Shown piece by piece: positions 43,721-53,469 of a stretch of 64,000 nucleotides of DNA. The DNA is from Moraxella ovis (GTDB taxonomy: Bacteria > Pseudomonadota > Gammaproteobacteria > Pseudomonadales > Moraxellaceae). How positions within the stretch are numbered: position 1 is the stretch's first letter; each line of letters begins with the position of its first letter. The notes below the pieces were generated by a model that did no database searches, was not told the DNA's origin, and saw nothing but the letters and a program-made list of their open reading frames with translations. Made by a program: the position numbers and the translations under genes. Location of the stretch: contig NZ_UGPW01000001.1 in the NCBI RefSeq assembly GCF_900453105.1, forward strand, positions 124,001-188,000. The letters run 5' to 3'.

Positions 43721-44359
43721 TTACAGCTGTTTTGTGCCAAAAATCTTATCGCCAGCATCGCCTAGACCTGGGATGATGTAGCCGTTCTCATTAAGGTGGC
43801 TGTCTAGGGCGGCGGTGTAGATTTTGACATCCGGATGTGCTTCATTGACCAAGCGAACACCTTCGGGTGCAGCGACCAGTACCAGTGCTTTGATGTTCGT
43901 GCAGCCATGTTTTTTTAGCATGTCGATCGTGGCGATCATGCTGCCGCCAGTGGCAAGCATTGGGTCTAGGATAAGGGAGGGGCGTTTGTCGATGTCGCTG
44001 ACAAACTTTTCAAAAAAAGGCACAGGCTCAAGCGTCTCTTCGTCGCGCTGTAGTCCGACCACAGAGATTTTTGCGGTAGGTAATAAGTCAAGCACGCCAT
44101 CTAGCATACCAATACCAGCGCGCAGAATCGGTACTAAGGTAACGGTTTTGCCCTTAATCTGTTCGCCATCGATCTCGCCACACCAGCCTTGCATCTTGAA
44201 AGTCTCAATTTCAAAATCGCGACTCGCTTCGTATGCCATGAGTCTGCCAAGCTCTTTGGTCAGAGTGCGGAATTTGTAGGTGCTGCACTCAGCGGCGCGC
44301 ATGAGTGATAGCTTGTGACGAACCAGTGGGTGGTCGATGATGTGGACATTTAGGGTCAT
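43721..44359 (-). CDS. upp: Uracil phosphoribosyltransferase
   Basis: Upp salvages uracil by joining it to PRPP to form UMP. The 212-residue protein shows [17 protein letters not shown] at the start, [19 protein letters not shown], the PRPP-binding loop [11 protein letters not shown], and the C-terminal uracil-binding [17 protein letters not shown]. It stands alone; the NCS1-type nucleobase transporter encoded at 47174 could supply uracil, but no operon connects them. Confidence 0.97.
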   Translation of the reverse strand: MTLNVHIIDHPLVRHKLSLMRAAECSTYKFRTLTKELGRLMAYEASRDFEIETFKMQGWCGEIDGEQIKGKTVTLVPILRAGIGMLDGVLDLLPTAKISVVGLQRDEETLEPVPFFEKFVSDIDKRPSLILDPMLATGGSMIATIDMLKKHGCTNIKALVLVAAPEGVRLVNEAHPDVKIYTAALDSHLNENGYIIPGLGDAGDKIFGTKQL

Positions 44360-44468
44360 GAGTTTGCCTTATGATGGATAATTTTTAGGTTGTGTATGAT
44401 AGCAAGTTTGTGTTTAATTTTAAAATAAATTTTATCAAATGGCGATACTTAATTGCGTACTGCTAAGT

Positions 44469-45480
44469 CTAGGCTTCAGGGAGCTTGAGATCACCATCTT
44501 TGATCATGCCGCGGCTGCGCATGACTTTTGCAAATATGAGCGTCAAAATGGCAGGCAGCACGACATGAAACAGTGCAATCAGTCCAATCTTATAAATACT
44601 AACTCCCATGGCATCAAGCGTGCCAACCTGACCGACCAGACCCGATGTGCCCATGCCTGCACCGATGGGAATGTTCGTCATGCCAAAGATGACCGTGGCG
44701 AAAGGCGCCAAAACCGCCCCTGCTAGGGTGGGCGGTAGCCAGACTTTAGGGTTTTTTAGGATGTTTGGCATCTGTAGCATACTGGTGCCAAGCCCTTGAG
44801 CGACCACGCCTGAGATGCCGTTATCACGATAGCTCATCACCGCAAAGCCAATCATCTGTGCTGCGCATCCCACCATCGCCGCACCTGCTGACAGCCCTGA
44901 CAGCCCTAGACTGATGGCAATCGCAGCGCTAGAGATGGGCAGGGTTAGAAGTAACCCCATCGTGATCGCAATGATGATACTCATTAGGATAGGGGATAAT
45001 TCCTCGCCCAGCCGATAAACTGCCCTAGACTGGTCATTAGACTTGCGATGGCGGGTGCGATGGCATACACTGCGCCCATGCCTGCACATAGTGTAATGGC
45101 AGGCGTGATGATGATATCAACGGGTGTGGTCTTATGGACGAATTTACCAAGCTTAGCGCCGATCATACTCGCCACCAGAGCGCCCACCACGCCGCCAAGC
45201 TCTGCCCAACCAGACTAGTTACCACGCTAGAAAACAGCACCAAAGGCGGTGCCTTTAGCCCAAATGCCACACCCGCGCCGATCGCTGCACCCACTGCCGC
45301 CTGAGCATGACCGCCTGCCGTGACTAAGGGTGAGAAGTGCGTCCATGTGCCGATGTTTTTTAGGATAAGACCAATAATGAACGAGCTAAATAGGCCTAGC
45401 GCCATGCCGTTTAAGGCGTCAATGCCGTAGCGCTGCCATGAGAATACGATGTTTTGTTTATCAAGATGGGCTTTTAACAT
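44469..45480 (-). pseudogene. PTS EIIC-like membrane permease, frameshifted twice
   Basis: The minus-strand reading begins MLKAHLDKQNIVFSWQRYGIDALNGMALGLFSSFIIGLI with a good ribosome-binding site (AAGGAACACTC). It loses one G near 45197 (TTGGCGGC for TTGGGCGGC). It resumes VVGALVASMIGAKLGKFVHKTTPVDIIITPAITLCAGMG, then loses one more base near 45010 and resumes LGEELSPILMSIIIAITMGLLLTLPISSAAIAISLGL to the stop at 44469. The repaired protein, about 337 residues with about ten membrane segments, resembles the stand-alone EIIC domain family (Pfam PTS_EIIC_2). The substrate is unknown and no PTS partner genes are nearby. Confidence 0.8.
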
Positions 45481-45584
45481 GAGTGTTCCTTTGATGTCAA
45501 ACCACAGTTGATGACCTACCACAAAATCAACAGTCAGACAATTACCATAACTTGATACACTATATTGTAAATTTGGGATATCTG

Positions 45585-46940
45585 CTATGCCTTCTTGGTC
45601 GGACGTGCCCAGCTGTCGATGGTGCTTTGCTTGCTGCGAGCCAAAGTTAGCTTATCATCAGGCGTATCTTTGGTAATCACAGACCCTGCCCCAATCGTGG
45701 CGTTTGCCCCAATCTTGACAGGGGCGACAAGCGAGCTGTTACTCCCCACAAAAGCATTATCGCCAATGTAGGTTTTAAATTTATTCACACCGTCATAATT
45801 ACAGGTAATTACCCCTGCCCCCACATTGACATCACGCCCCACATCAGCATCGCCAATATAGCTTAAATGGCTAACTTTTGCCCCTTGGTTTAATGTAGAT
45901 TTTTTGATTTCTACAAAATTGCCAATTTTGACTTTATCTTTAATATCCGCTTTTGGGCGAATATGGGCAAAAGGACCGATGGCAACATCCGCCCCAATGG
46001 TGCTATCATCAAGCACGCAATTTGGCTTGATGTGGGTATTATTGCCAATTGTGCAATTAGAGATGACATTGCCCGCATCAATTTGCACATTATCGCCCAA
46101 TACCACATCGCCCATAAATACGGTGTTAATATCAATAAACACATCACTACCGCATTTTAATGTGCCACGAATATCCACACGAGACGAGTCGGCAAATTGC
46201 ACGCCATTTAATTGTAATTCATGAATCAGATGAGCTTGATAAGTGCGTTCTAAATTAGCAAGTTGAATACGGTCATTCACGCCATCTATTTCAAATTCAA
46301 ACGTTGGGCTAATCGTTTTTATCTCAATATTATCCGCCACCGCCATTTTGATAATATCGGTCAGATAATATTCGCCTTGGGCGTTGTTATTATCGAGCTT
46401 TGGCAAATATTTATGCAATAGAGCATTATCCACGCAATAAATACCGCTATTAATTTCTTTAATTTGTCTTTGGGCATCGGTGGTGTCTTTTTGTTCCACA
46501 ATGGCGATGACTTTATCATCTTGGCGGACAATTCGCCCAAGCCCAAAAGGATTGTCCACACTCATCGTCAGCATGCTAATGCCATGCGTGTTTTGTTCAA
46601 TAAGATTTTGCAAGGTATCCAATCTTGTCAATGGCACATCGCCATACAAAATCAGGCTTTTGCCGTCTTTTGGCAAATGGGTCAATGCCATTTGCACCGC
46701 ATGACCTGTACCGAGCTGTTCGGCTTGCTCCGCCCATATCAAATCGCTGTCGACAATCTCATCTTTGACCATTTGACCATTATAACCATAAATCAAAATG
46801 GTATTATCAGCATTTAATGCACGGCAAGTATCTAATACATGGCGAAGTAGTGGTTTGCCCGCTAAGGTTTGCAATACCTTTGGCTTAACCGACTTCATGC
46901 GAGTGCCTTTGCCACCTGCTAGAATGATGATATTTAACAT
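45585..46940 (-). CDS. glmU: Bifunctional GlmU (UDP-GlcNAc synthesis)
   Basis: GlmU acetylates glucosamine-1-phosphate and then couples it to UTP, making UDP-GlcNAc for peptidoglycan and lipopolysaccharide. The 451-residue protein has the N-terminal uridyltransferase signature LAGGKGTRMKS, then TGHAVQMAL and YGDVPLTR. The C-terminal left-handed beta helix is built of hexapeptide repeats (IGNNTHIKPNCVLDDSTIGADVAIGPFAHIRP), with NFVEIKKSTLNQGAKVSHLSYIGDADVG near the acetyltransferase site. The frame is intact. Base composition is more AT-rich than its neighbours except near the 3' end. The start follows GGAAGTCTC. Confidence 0.97.
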   Translation of the reverse strand: MLNIIILAGGKGTRMKSVKPKVLQTLAGKPLLRHVLDTCRALNADNTILIYGYNGQMVKDEIVDSDLIWAEQAEQLGTGHAVQMALTHLPKDGKSLILYGDVPLTRLDTLQNLIEQNTHGISMLTMSVDNPFGLGRIVRQDDKVIAIVEQKDTTDAQRQIKEINSGIYCVDNALLHKYLPKLDNNNAQGEYYLTDIIKMAVADNIEIKTISPTFEFEIDGVNDRIQLANLERTYQAHLIHELQLNGVQFADSSRVDIRGTLKCGSDVFIDINTVFMGDVVLGDNVQIDAGNVISNCTIGNNTHIKPNCVLDDSTIGADVAIGPFAHIRPKADIKDKVKIGNFVEIKKSTLNQGAKVSHLSYIGDADVGRDVNVGAGVITCNYDGVNKFKTYIGDNAFVGSNSSLVAPVKIGANATIGAGSVITKDTPDDKLTLARSKQSTIDSWARPTKKA

Positions 46941-47173
46941 GAGACTTCCAATGTGAATGATGAATAAAATTGGTGTATTTTAGCATATTCGTCGCAGGCG
47001 TTTAAGGGGGTGTGTGTTAAGATTGGTTAAAAATGGTTGGTGGATTGAGGTGGTGCGTCATGCTGTTAGTCATTGATCAAAACCCATCATAATCATAAAA
47101 ACTAATCAATTATCCAATCGGTGAATTATGATAAAATGAGCAAAATTTCACCACAAACCTAATTCATAAGATC

Positions 47174-48796
47174 ATGACCTACCCATACAGCAGCGAAGAA
47201 TACCCAACATCTCGACCGCCCAGTAACAAGCTTTTGGGCGGCAGTCATTTTGCGGCAGGGTATAGCGCTGAGCATGTCGCGGGCGGTGAGTTCGTGGTGG
47301 GGGCTGCGTTCGCTGCATGGGGTGCGTCTCCGTCGGCGGTATTGATGGGGCTGATCATCGGTAATCTGTTGGCGGTGCTCAGCTGGGCATGGGTGTGCAG
47401 TCCTGTTGCGGTGCGCGCCAGATTAACCTTATATGAATATTTGTCACGCATGGCCGGCGTGGGTTTTGTTAAGGTGTTTAATGTCGTTAATGGCATCATC
47501 TTTGCGGTGATTGCCGGTGGAATGCTAACCATCAGCGCACAGGCATTACATGGTGCGCTGGGGCTACCTGCTCAGACGAATTGGTATTCTGACAGTCCTG
47601 CTTTTATTGGGATGGTGGCATTGGTGGGTATGTTGGTGATGGTGATTAGTGCCTTGGGCTTTCATCGACTCACGACTGTCGCTCGTTATTTGTCGCCTTA
47701 TCTATTGACGATATTCGTGGTGTGTGGTTTGGCGAGCTTGCCACTGCTTTGGCAGATGGGCAGGGCAGAAGGCTTGGGATTTTGGCAGATTTTTGAGGCG
47801 TATATCTGGACGGGTAGAAAACCTGATGGCAAAGAGCCTTTTAGTATCTGGCACATTGCAGCTTTTGCGTGGGGGCTTAACCTTCCCCTGCATCTAGGCA
47901 TGGGCGACATGAGCACGCTTAGATTTGCCAAAAAATGGCAGTATGCTTATCATTCAGCTTGGGCAACCTATGGCGGTCACTTCGTGGCGTGGGTGGGTGC
48001 AGGGATGTTGGGTGCGACCAGCGCACTACTGATGGGTGTACCGATTGGTAATCTAGATATTGGTGGTGTAGTGGTGCCGGTGCTTGGCATGGCAGGCGTG
48101 ACGGCCGTTGTGCTGGCGTCCATCACGACAGCTGTCCCTAGCCTGTACCGAGCGACGCTGGCATTCGATGGTGTGTGCCGAATTGGCTTTGTGCAGATGA
48201 CAGTATTCTTGGGCGCGATAACAACCATCATTGCTTGCTTTCCGCTGATATTCCTGCGCTGGTTGGATTTGATGGCGTATTTTAACATCATCATGGCACC
48301 TGTGGGGGCGATGATTGCAGCGGAGCATTTTCTCCTGCCAAGAGTTGGCATTCGTCCGCTGTGGCGAGTTAAGAATCACATCAATAAAAGTGCCATCATC
48401 ACATGGCTGGCAGGACTGATACTGGCGTCTGGCTTATTAATGAGTGGTGTGCATTTGTTTTTTGTGTTTATACCGGTGTGGTTGGTGTGTGTCGCTCTGT
48501 ATGCGGTGTGCGGTTATCATGAAGCTAAGAGGTATCGGCAGGACGCATCATTAGGGGCTTTGTATGAATCATCCTACGGGCATGATGAAATCACGCATCA
48601 GGCTCGCCAAAGCCAGTCTTTGTCAGGCAAGAAAACCTTATCAATAATTCTCGTTGCCATGCTACTCACCTGCTTGCCTTTATATGGCGATGACCCTGCG
48701 TCGATGCTTGGTGTATTTCAGCTGCTGCTGATTGTGTTGACGGTGTTGTATTTCTCGGTAGTGGTGATTATTAATGGATGGCGATTGCTTAGGTAA
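47174..48796 (+). CDS. NCS1-family nucleobase transporter
   Basis: The 540-residue membrane protein has about twelve segments. The nucleobase:cation symporter-1 layout is seen in GYSAEHVAGGEFVVGAAFAAWGASPSAVLMGLIIGNLLAVLSWAW near the N-terminus, SALGFHRLTTVARYLSPYLL, and AFAWGLNLPLHLGMGDMSTLRFAKKWQYAYHSAWATYGGHFVAW. Relatives carry cytosine, purines, allantoin or thiamine-like compounds, but this protein is more divergent and the substrate is uncertain. It is monocistronic and convergent with pgpA, whose stop lies only a few bases away. Composition is typical of the window, unlike the AT-rich genes just downstream. Confidence 0.75.
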   Translation: MTYPYSSEEYPTSRPPSNKLLGGSHFAAGYSAEHVAGGEFVVGAAFAAWGASPSAVLMGLIIGNLLAVLSWAWVCSPVAVRARLTLYEYLSRMAGVGFVKVFNVVNGIIFAVIAGGMLTISAQALHGALGLPAQTNWYSDSPAFIGMVALVGMLVMVISALGFHRLTTVARYLSPYLLTIFVVCGLASLPLLWQMGRAEGLGFWQIFEAYIWTGRKPDGKEPFSIWHIAAFAWGLNLPLHLGMGDMSTLRFAKKWQYAYHSAWATYGGHFVAWVGAGMLGATSALLMGVPIGNLDIGGVVVPVLGMAGVTAVVLASITTAVPSLYRATLAFDGVCRIGFVQMTVFLGAITTIIACFPLIFLRWLDLMAYFNIIMAPVGAMIAAEHFLLPRVGIRPLWRVKNHINKSAIITWLAGLILASGLLMSGVHLFFVFIPVWLVCVALYAVCGYHEAKRYRQDASLGALYESSYGHDEITHQARQSQSLSGKKTLSIILVAMLLTCLPLYGDDPASMLGVFQLLLIVLTVLYFSVVVIINGWRLLR

Positions 48797-48802
48797 CTCC
48801 GA

Positions 48803-49366
48803 TCATAGCGCGATAGACATAATGACCAGCATAACCACCGCCGACATCACCCCTGCCAATATATCATCAATCAATATGCCAAATCCACCAGAGACGTTTT
48901 TATCCACCCATTTAATCGGAAAGGGCTTAATAATATCAAAAAAACGAAATAAGATAAAAGGCATGATGATATAAAGTAGAATATTCATGGGGGTAAATGC
49001 ATCCAATGCTGTATAATCCATTAAAAATACAATCGGTAATAACGCAATCCACATTCCCATCCATTCATCAAAAACAATATGCGGGTCATCGTGAGTATTC
49101 ATCAAATCTGATGTCTTACCACAAACATAACTGCCAATCAGACAGCCAATAATGGTAATTATCAAAAATCCCCAAAATCCCAATAAAAGCATGGGCAAGG
49201 CGATAATAAGCCCGCCCACCGTCCCCCAAGTGCCAGCAGCTTTTTTGGGCAGACCAGAACCTAAGCCAATTCCTAGCCAATATACGCATTTTTCAAAGGG
49301 TGTGGCGGTAGGCGGACAAGGCGGACAAGGGTTTGATTTACGGATGTCGGGTTTGTGATTGGTCAT
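48803..49366 (-). CDS. pgpA: Phosphatidylglycerophosphatase A
   Basis: PgpA removes phosphate from phosphatidylglycerophosphate to form phosphatidylglycerol in the inner membrane. The 187-residue protein has the family opening WLGIGLGSGLPKKAAGTWGTVGGL, then DDPHIVFDEWMGMWIALLP with the acidic active-site residues, and a late KWVDKNVSGGFGILIDDILAGV. Three to four membrane segments are evident. It belongs to the ribH-nusB-thiL-pgpA cluster but is separated from thiL by a methyltransferase gene, whose stop codon lies 2 bases upstream of this ATG. The gene is AT-rich compared with most of the window. Confidence 0.95.
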   Translation of the reverse strand: MTNHKPDIRKSNPCPPCPPTATPFEKCVYWLGIGLGSGLPKKAAGTWGTVGGLIIALPMLLLGFWGFLIITIIGCLIGSYVCGKTSDLMNTHDDPHIVFDEWMGMWIALLPIVFLMDYTALDAFTPMNILLYIIMPFILFRFFDIIKPFPIKWVDKNVSGGFGILIDDILAGVMSAVVMLVIMSIAL

Positions 49367-49368
49367 AG

Positions 49369-50076
49369 TTATTTATCTTTTGTTGCAACAATACCAAATG
49401 CCATATCTTGTAAAAATATGCCACTTTCACTATTTTTTAATTCATTGGCTAATTGCTCTGCCAAAGTATTGTTATTTAAAGCACTTAAAATTGGCGAATT
49501 GTCTTTTAATAAACCAAAACTTTCCATTCTTTTACGCATTACACCAATGAGCCATGCCAAATCTGAAATGGTGTCCGCTGTTTTAATCGTTGCTTCGCAG
49601 AAATGCTCTTTGATATCAAAACCTGTTTGTGTCAGCAGTTGATATAATTTTCTGCCAATACGAATATCGCCATTTTCTGCTGATACGGTTTTCCAAGCCA
49701 AACCAATCGCTTGTTCATTTAATGGCAAATGTTGTGGCAATTCATCAAAAATTGCATCGGTTTCTTGCAAAGCAATCACGCCACCCGTGTTTAAAATGGC
49801 AGATAACTTTTGTAAAGTTTGCATTGGATTTGGCAAATACATCAACACTCTACGAGCCATAATCGCATCAAAAGCTGTGTTTAATGTTACCAGTTCATCA
49901 ATATCCATACACAAAAATTGTATGTTGGTAATATGATTATCCTGGCAATATTGCGTTGCTGTTCCAATGGCTTTTTTGTTGATATCAATGCCGACAATAT
50001 TGCATTGGTTGTTTAAGATTGAATTTGCCAAAAAACTCAATTCGCCTGTACCACACCCAATATCCAAAATGGTCAT
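49369..50076 (-). CDS. Class I SAM-dependent methyltransferase, 5' end probably damaged
   Basis: From ATG 50076 the 235-residue protein opens directly with motif I, MTILDIGCGTGELSF. Motif II region VGIDINKKAI and the motif post-II/III region LNTAFDAIMARRVLMYLPNPMQTLQKLSAIL follow. Starting at motif I leaves no N-terminal helix. Upstream in the same frame the sequence reads YNPDAMNLAKD, stop, LGLALKPN, which looks like the missing N-terminus interrupted by TAA (50101-50103). So this is either a truncated or a recently broken enzyme. The substrate is unknown. It splits thiL from pgpA and is very AT-rich. Confidence 0.65.
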   Translation of the reverse strand: MTILDIGCGTGELSFLANSILNNQCNIVGIDINKKAIGTATQYCQDNHITNIQFLCMDIDELVTLNTAFDAIMARRVLMYLPNPMQTLQKLSAILNTGGVIALQETDAIFDELPQHLPLNEQAIGLAWKTVSAENGDIRIGRKLYQLLTQTGFDIKEHFCEATIKTADTISDLAWLIGVMRKRMESFGLLKDNSPILSALNNNTLAEQLANELKNSESGIFLQDMAFGIVATKDK

Positions 50077-50145
50077 ATTGGGTTTTAGAGCAAGACCTAA
50101 TTAATCTTTGGCTAAATTCATTGCGTCTGGATTGTAAATTTGACA

Positions 50146-51075
50146 TCAAAAATGCTCCCACCCTTTAATCTCAAAATCCAATATTTGAGTTTGATAATAA
50201 ACTTCTATGCCATGTTTTTCTACAATTTCGCCAATGGGATAAATTAAGTTGGGATAACGCTGATTAAATTTATCAAAGTTATCTTGGGAAATTGTAAAGC
50301 ATAATTGATAATCATCACCGCCATTTAAAATATGTTGATATTTTTGTTCAAAAGGCAAACAATTTAATTCATTATCACAAGGAATATTTTCTAAATATAA
50401 TCTTGCCCCAACACCACTTGCATTTAAAATATGCCCCAAATCTTGCCCCAATCCGTCTGAAATATCAATCATGCTATTGGCATAATCCACCAATTTTTGC
50501 CCTAAATTCACTTGGGGCATGGGTAAATCTAAGGTATTTTGTAAATCGGTTTTTTGCCCAGTTAAAATATGATTTAATGCCAAACTTGCCGAGCCAATAT
50601 GACCACTCACACAAATCACATCGCCAGTTTTTGCCCCATCTCGGCAAATGCTTTTGCCTTTTTCGATAAAACCCAACGCCGTGACCGAAATGGTTAAAAT
50701 CTCTGATTTTGTGGTGTCTCCGCCAATCAATTCCACATTAAATTTTTGGCAAATGTCAGCTATGCCCCGAGCAAATTCTTTCAACCATTCATCATCATGG
50801 TTTGGCAAAGACAATCCCAATAAAATCGCATAGGGTGTCGCCCCCATACTGGCAATGTCAGATAAATTGACCGCCACCGACTTAAAACCAACAGCATAAG
50901 GGTCTGTCGTGAGCGGAAAATGTCGCCCCGCCACGAGCGTATCCACACAGCTGACAAGCTGGCTATTTGGCGGAATGTGGCTTATCGCACAATCATCGCC
51001 AATGCCCAAAACGGTATTGGCATGGCGTGTTGTGGCGTGTTTAAAATGGGTGTAGATTAAGGAAAATTCGGACAT
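50146..51075 (-). CDS. thiL: Thiamine-monophosphate kinase
   Basis: ThiL phosphorylates thiamine monophosphate to thiamine pyrophosphate, the ligand of the riboswitch at 8.7 kb. The 309-residue protein shows the family layout: FSLIYTHF, GIGDDCAI with metal-binding Asp residues, VSCDTLVAGRHFP-like substrate motif (SCVDTLVAGRHFPL), VNLSDIASMGATPYAILLGL, GGDTTKS, SGHIGSASLALN, MIDISDGLGQDLGHIL and GGDDYQLCFT. The order ribH-nusB-thiL is standard. The second half, especially 50281-50400, is very AT-rich (about 24 percent GC by hand count). Confidence 0.96.
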   Translation of the reverse strand: MSEFSLIYTHFKHATTRHANTVLGIGDDCAISHIPPNSQLVSCVDTLVAGRHFPLTTDPYAVGFKSVAVNLSDIASMGATPYAILLGLSLPNHDDEWLKEFARGIADICQKFNVELIGGDTTKSEILTISVTALGFIEKGKSICRDGAKTGDVICVSGHIGSASLALNHILTGQKTDLQNTLDLPMPQVNLGQKLVDYANSMIDISDGLGQDLGHILNASGVGARLYLENIPCDNELNCLPFEQKYQHILNGGDDYQLCFTISQDNFDKFNQRYPNLIYPIGEIVEKHGIEVYYQTQILDFEIKGWEHF

Positions 51076-51126
51076 GGTTATTTATTTGATGATTTTAAAA
51101 AAGGGCAGAATTATCCACCCTTTTAA

Positions 51127-51681
51127 TTACTCACTTTCTTTTTTGGCTTTTTTCTCAGCTTTATTCGCTTGATATTCCAATTCTCGCACGTCTTTGGCAT
51201 ATCTGTCTAGGATGGCATTGATGAATTTATGAGCATCGGTTGCCCCAAAATGGGTGTTTAATTGCATGGCTTCATCCAGCACGACTTTATAAGGAATGTG
51301 CAGGTTGTGCTTAAGCTCATAAGCACCAATGAGCAAAATTGCCTTCTCGATGGTGTCTAATTTATCAAAACTGCGTTCAAGATAACGGGCGATGTCCACG
51401 ATCAGCTCACCTGCCTTCATCGGAATCTCACGCATCAGCTCGTGATAGTAGCCAAGATGTACGGTGTGCATGGCGTTCTCGCTGCGAGTGCGCGCAACGA
51501 TGGTGTGCGGTTCGTTACCGCCCAAGAGATCTCGCTGCTGAGTGGCGAAGCGATAATCGGTCATCAGCCATTCATAAAGCCCCTGCACGGCAAAACGACG
51601 TGCCTTACGAATGGCGGTATAACTGGTCTTATAGCCTGTTTCGTTAATGTCAAAAGATTGGTCAGAAGTCGGAGTATTCAT
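51127..51681 (-). CDS. nusB: Transcription antitermination factor NusB
   Basis: NusB with NusE binds boxA RNA in rRNA operons to prevent early termination. The 184-residue, mostly helical protein shows [14 protein letters not shown] near residue 29, [21 protein letters not shown] and [35 protein letters not shown]. It has an extra N-terminal stretch (about 25 residues) and a Lys/Glu-rich C-terminal tail. The 5' half has GC-rich codon use like its neighbours, but the 3' half and tail are AT-rich, suggesting a recombination boundary inside the gene. A weak GGG...CCC hairpin with a T run lies between it and thiL. Confidence 0.94.
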   Translation of the reverse strand: MNTPTSDQSFDINETGYKTSYTAIRKARRFAVQGLYEWLMTDYRFATQQRDLLGGNEPHTIVARTRSENAMHTVHLGYYHELMREIPMKAGELIVDIARYLERSFDKLDTIEKAILLIGAYELKHNLHIPYKVVLDEAMQLNTHFGATDAHKFINAILDRYAKDVRELEYQANKAEKKAKKESE

Positions 51682-51778
51682 GTTAAAGCCTTGTCATTGG
51701 GTAATTTATCATAACAAAAAATCGCGAAGATCTCATCTTTTTATGTTGTTGTGTGATAATGACCGATTATGCTGTTAA

Positions 51779-51812
51779 ATAATAAAAGGGCAAATCGCGT
51801 AAATTTGCCCTA
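51779..51812 (-). terminator. Terminator after ribH
   Basis: On the minus strand AGGGCAAAT / ATTTGCCCT form a 9-bp stem followed by TTTATTATTT, 16 bases after the ribH stop, so ribH and nusB are likely separate transcripts. Confidence 0.75.
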
Positions 51813-51827
51813 GAGTGTGAGGTCAAA

Positions 51828-52319
51828 TTATAGCGCTTTTAGGACGCTTGCCATCTCGATGGCGGTCATGGCAGCTTCGTAGCCTTTATTGCCTGCCTTG
51901 GTGCCGGCACGCTCGATGGTCTGCTCGATGTTCTCGGTGGTCAAGATGCCGTTAATCACAGGGATGTCGTGATGTAGCGCCACGTGCGATAAGCCTTTGG
52001 CAGACTCGCTTGCCACGATGTCAAAATGCGGTGTCGCACCACGAATGATCGCGCCAAGTACCACGATCGCATCATATTTACCAGAAGTTGCCATGCGCTT
52101 GGCGATCAGTGGTAGCTCGAACGCACCTGGCACACGCACAACGGTGATGTTCTCGCCTTGTACGCCGTGACGAAGTAGGGCGTCCAGCGCGCCTTCAACC
52201 AAGCTCTCTACCAAAAAACCATTAAAACGACCAACCGCGATACCAATGCGAAGACCTTGGTTCTGGTCAAGTGCGCCATCTAGATGGGTAACGGCTGATT
52301 TTTGGTTGGTGTAATTCAT
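51828..52319 (-). CDS. ribH: 6,7-dimethyl-8-ribityllumazine synthase
   Basis: RibH makes the direct precursor of riboflavin and usually forms a 60-subunit shell or a decamer. The 163-residue protein has [61 protein letters not shown] and [27 protein letters not shown], all typical of lumazine synthase. ribH-nusB is a conserved pairing; a terminator lies between them here. Confidence 0.97.
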   Translation of the reverse strand: MNYTNQKSAVTHLDGALDQNQGLRIGIAVGRFNGFLVESLVEGALDALLRHGVQGENITVVRVPGAFELPLIAKRMATSGKYDAIVVLGAIIRGATPHFDIVASESAKGLSHVALHHDIPVINGILTTENIEQTIERAGTKAGNKGYEAAMTAIEMASVLKAL

Positions 52320-52434
52320 TTTCTCGCCTATTTTTATGAGTGAAAATTATCGTTCATTTTAGCATATTTTGCCATGGAGTGGGCGATTTTCATGCCAAAT
52401 TGATGCGAAAATTACCAAATGAATTCTAATAGAA

Positions 52435-53205
52435 TTACAGTCGTACAGGAATGCCTTGGGCTGCCATGAATTCTTTGGCTTCGCGTATCGTGTGATCACC
52501 GAAATGGAAGATGCTCGCGGCAAGCACGGCATCAGCTCCGCCTTGTAATACGCCATCGGCCAGATGTTGTAGGTTGCCAACACCGCCTGATGCGATGACG
52601 GGGATGTTAACTAGGTCGCTGATGGTCTTGGTGAGCAGTAGGTCGTAGCCTTGGCGTGTGCCATCGCCATCCATGCTGGTCACTAACAATTCGCCCGCAC
52701 CGCGTTTGGTCATCTGCACCGCCCAGTCAATGGCATCGATGCCTGTGGCTTTACGCCCGCCATGAGTAAAAATCTCAAAGCCAATGCTGTCATCTGGTCT
52801 GGTGACGCGCTTGGCATCGATGGATACCACGATACACTGACTGCCAAAGCGTGAAGCGGCATCATTGACAAGATCGGGGTTGGTGATGGCAGCAGAATTA
52901 ATACCAACCTTGTCAGCGCCTGCATTAAGCAGATTGCGAATGTCATCGATCTTACGTACGCCACCGCCAACGGTCAGCGGGATAAAGATATTCTTGGCGA
53001 TCTGCTCTACCATGTGATAGGTCGTATCTCGACCATCAGAGGTGGCAGTGATGTCCAAAAAGGTGATCTCATCGGCGCCTTCGTCATTATAACGAGTGGC
53101 GACTTGTACAGGGTCGCCTGCATCTTTGATGTCCACGAAGTTCACGCCTTTGACGACACGACCATTTTCAACATCAAGGCAGGGGATTAGGCGTTTGGCT
53201 AGCAT
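52435..53205 (-). CDS. hisF: Imidazole glycerol phosphate synthase subunit HisF
   Basis: HisF is the cyclase subunit that, with glutamine amidotransferase HisH, forms imidazole glycerol phosphate and AICAR in histidine synthesis. The 256-residue TIM barrel opens [23 protein letters not shown] (catalytic Asp11). It has [52 protein letters not shown] (catalytic Asp) and [16 protein letters not shown]. No other his genes are in the window, so the pathway genes are dispersed. Confidence 0.97.
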   Translation of the reverse strand: MLAKRLIPCLDVENGRVVKGVNFVDIKDAGDPVQVATRYNDEGADEITFLDITATSDGRDTTYHMVEQIAKNIFIPLTVGGGVRKIDDIRNLLNAGADKVGINSAAITNPDLVNDAASRFGSQCIVVSIDAKRVTRPDDSIGFEIFTHGGRKATGIDAIDWAVQMTKRGAGELLVTSMDGDGTRQGYDLLLTKTISDLVNIPVIASGGVGNLQHLADGVLQGGADAVLAASIFHFGDHTIREAKEFMAAQGIPVRL

Positions 53206-53469
53206 GATTTTCTCTTCATTTTTGGCTGATATTATGTTGAGATATTATGACAATAAAGACCGTTTTATACAACCTAAATTCTTTATATTTATGGCGACAA
53301 TGCTGAATGTAGCGCACCTTACGTGCGTGGATATGAGTAGTCGCGAGTTCTCTGAGCTGATTAGGCAAGGTTTGCCAAATAAATAAAACCCAAAAATTCC
53401 AAGAAAGTGTTCGTAAAATCAGTAAAAACCCTTTAAAATATGCACTTTTGATAAAAGCAGGAAAAGTCC

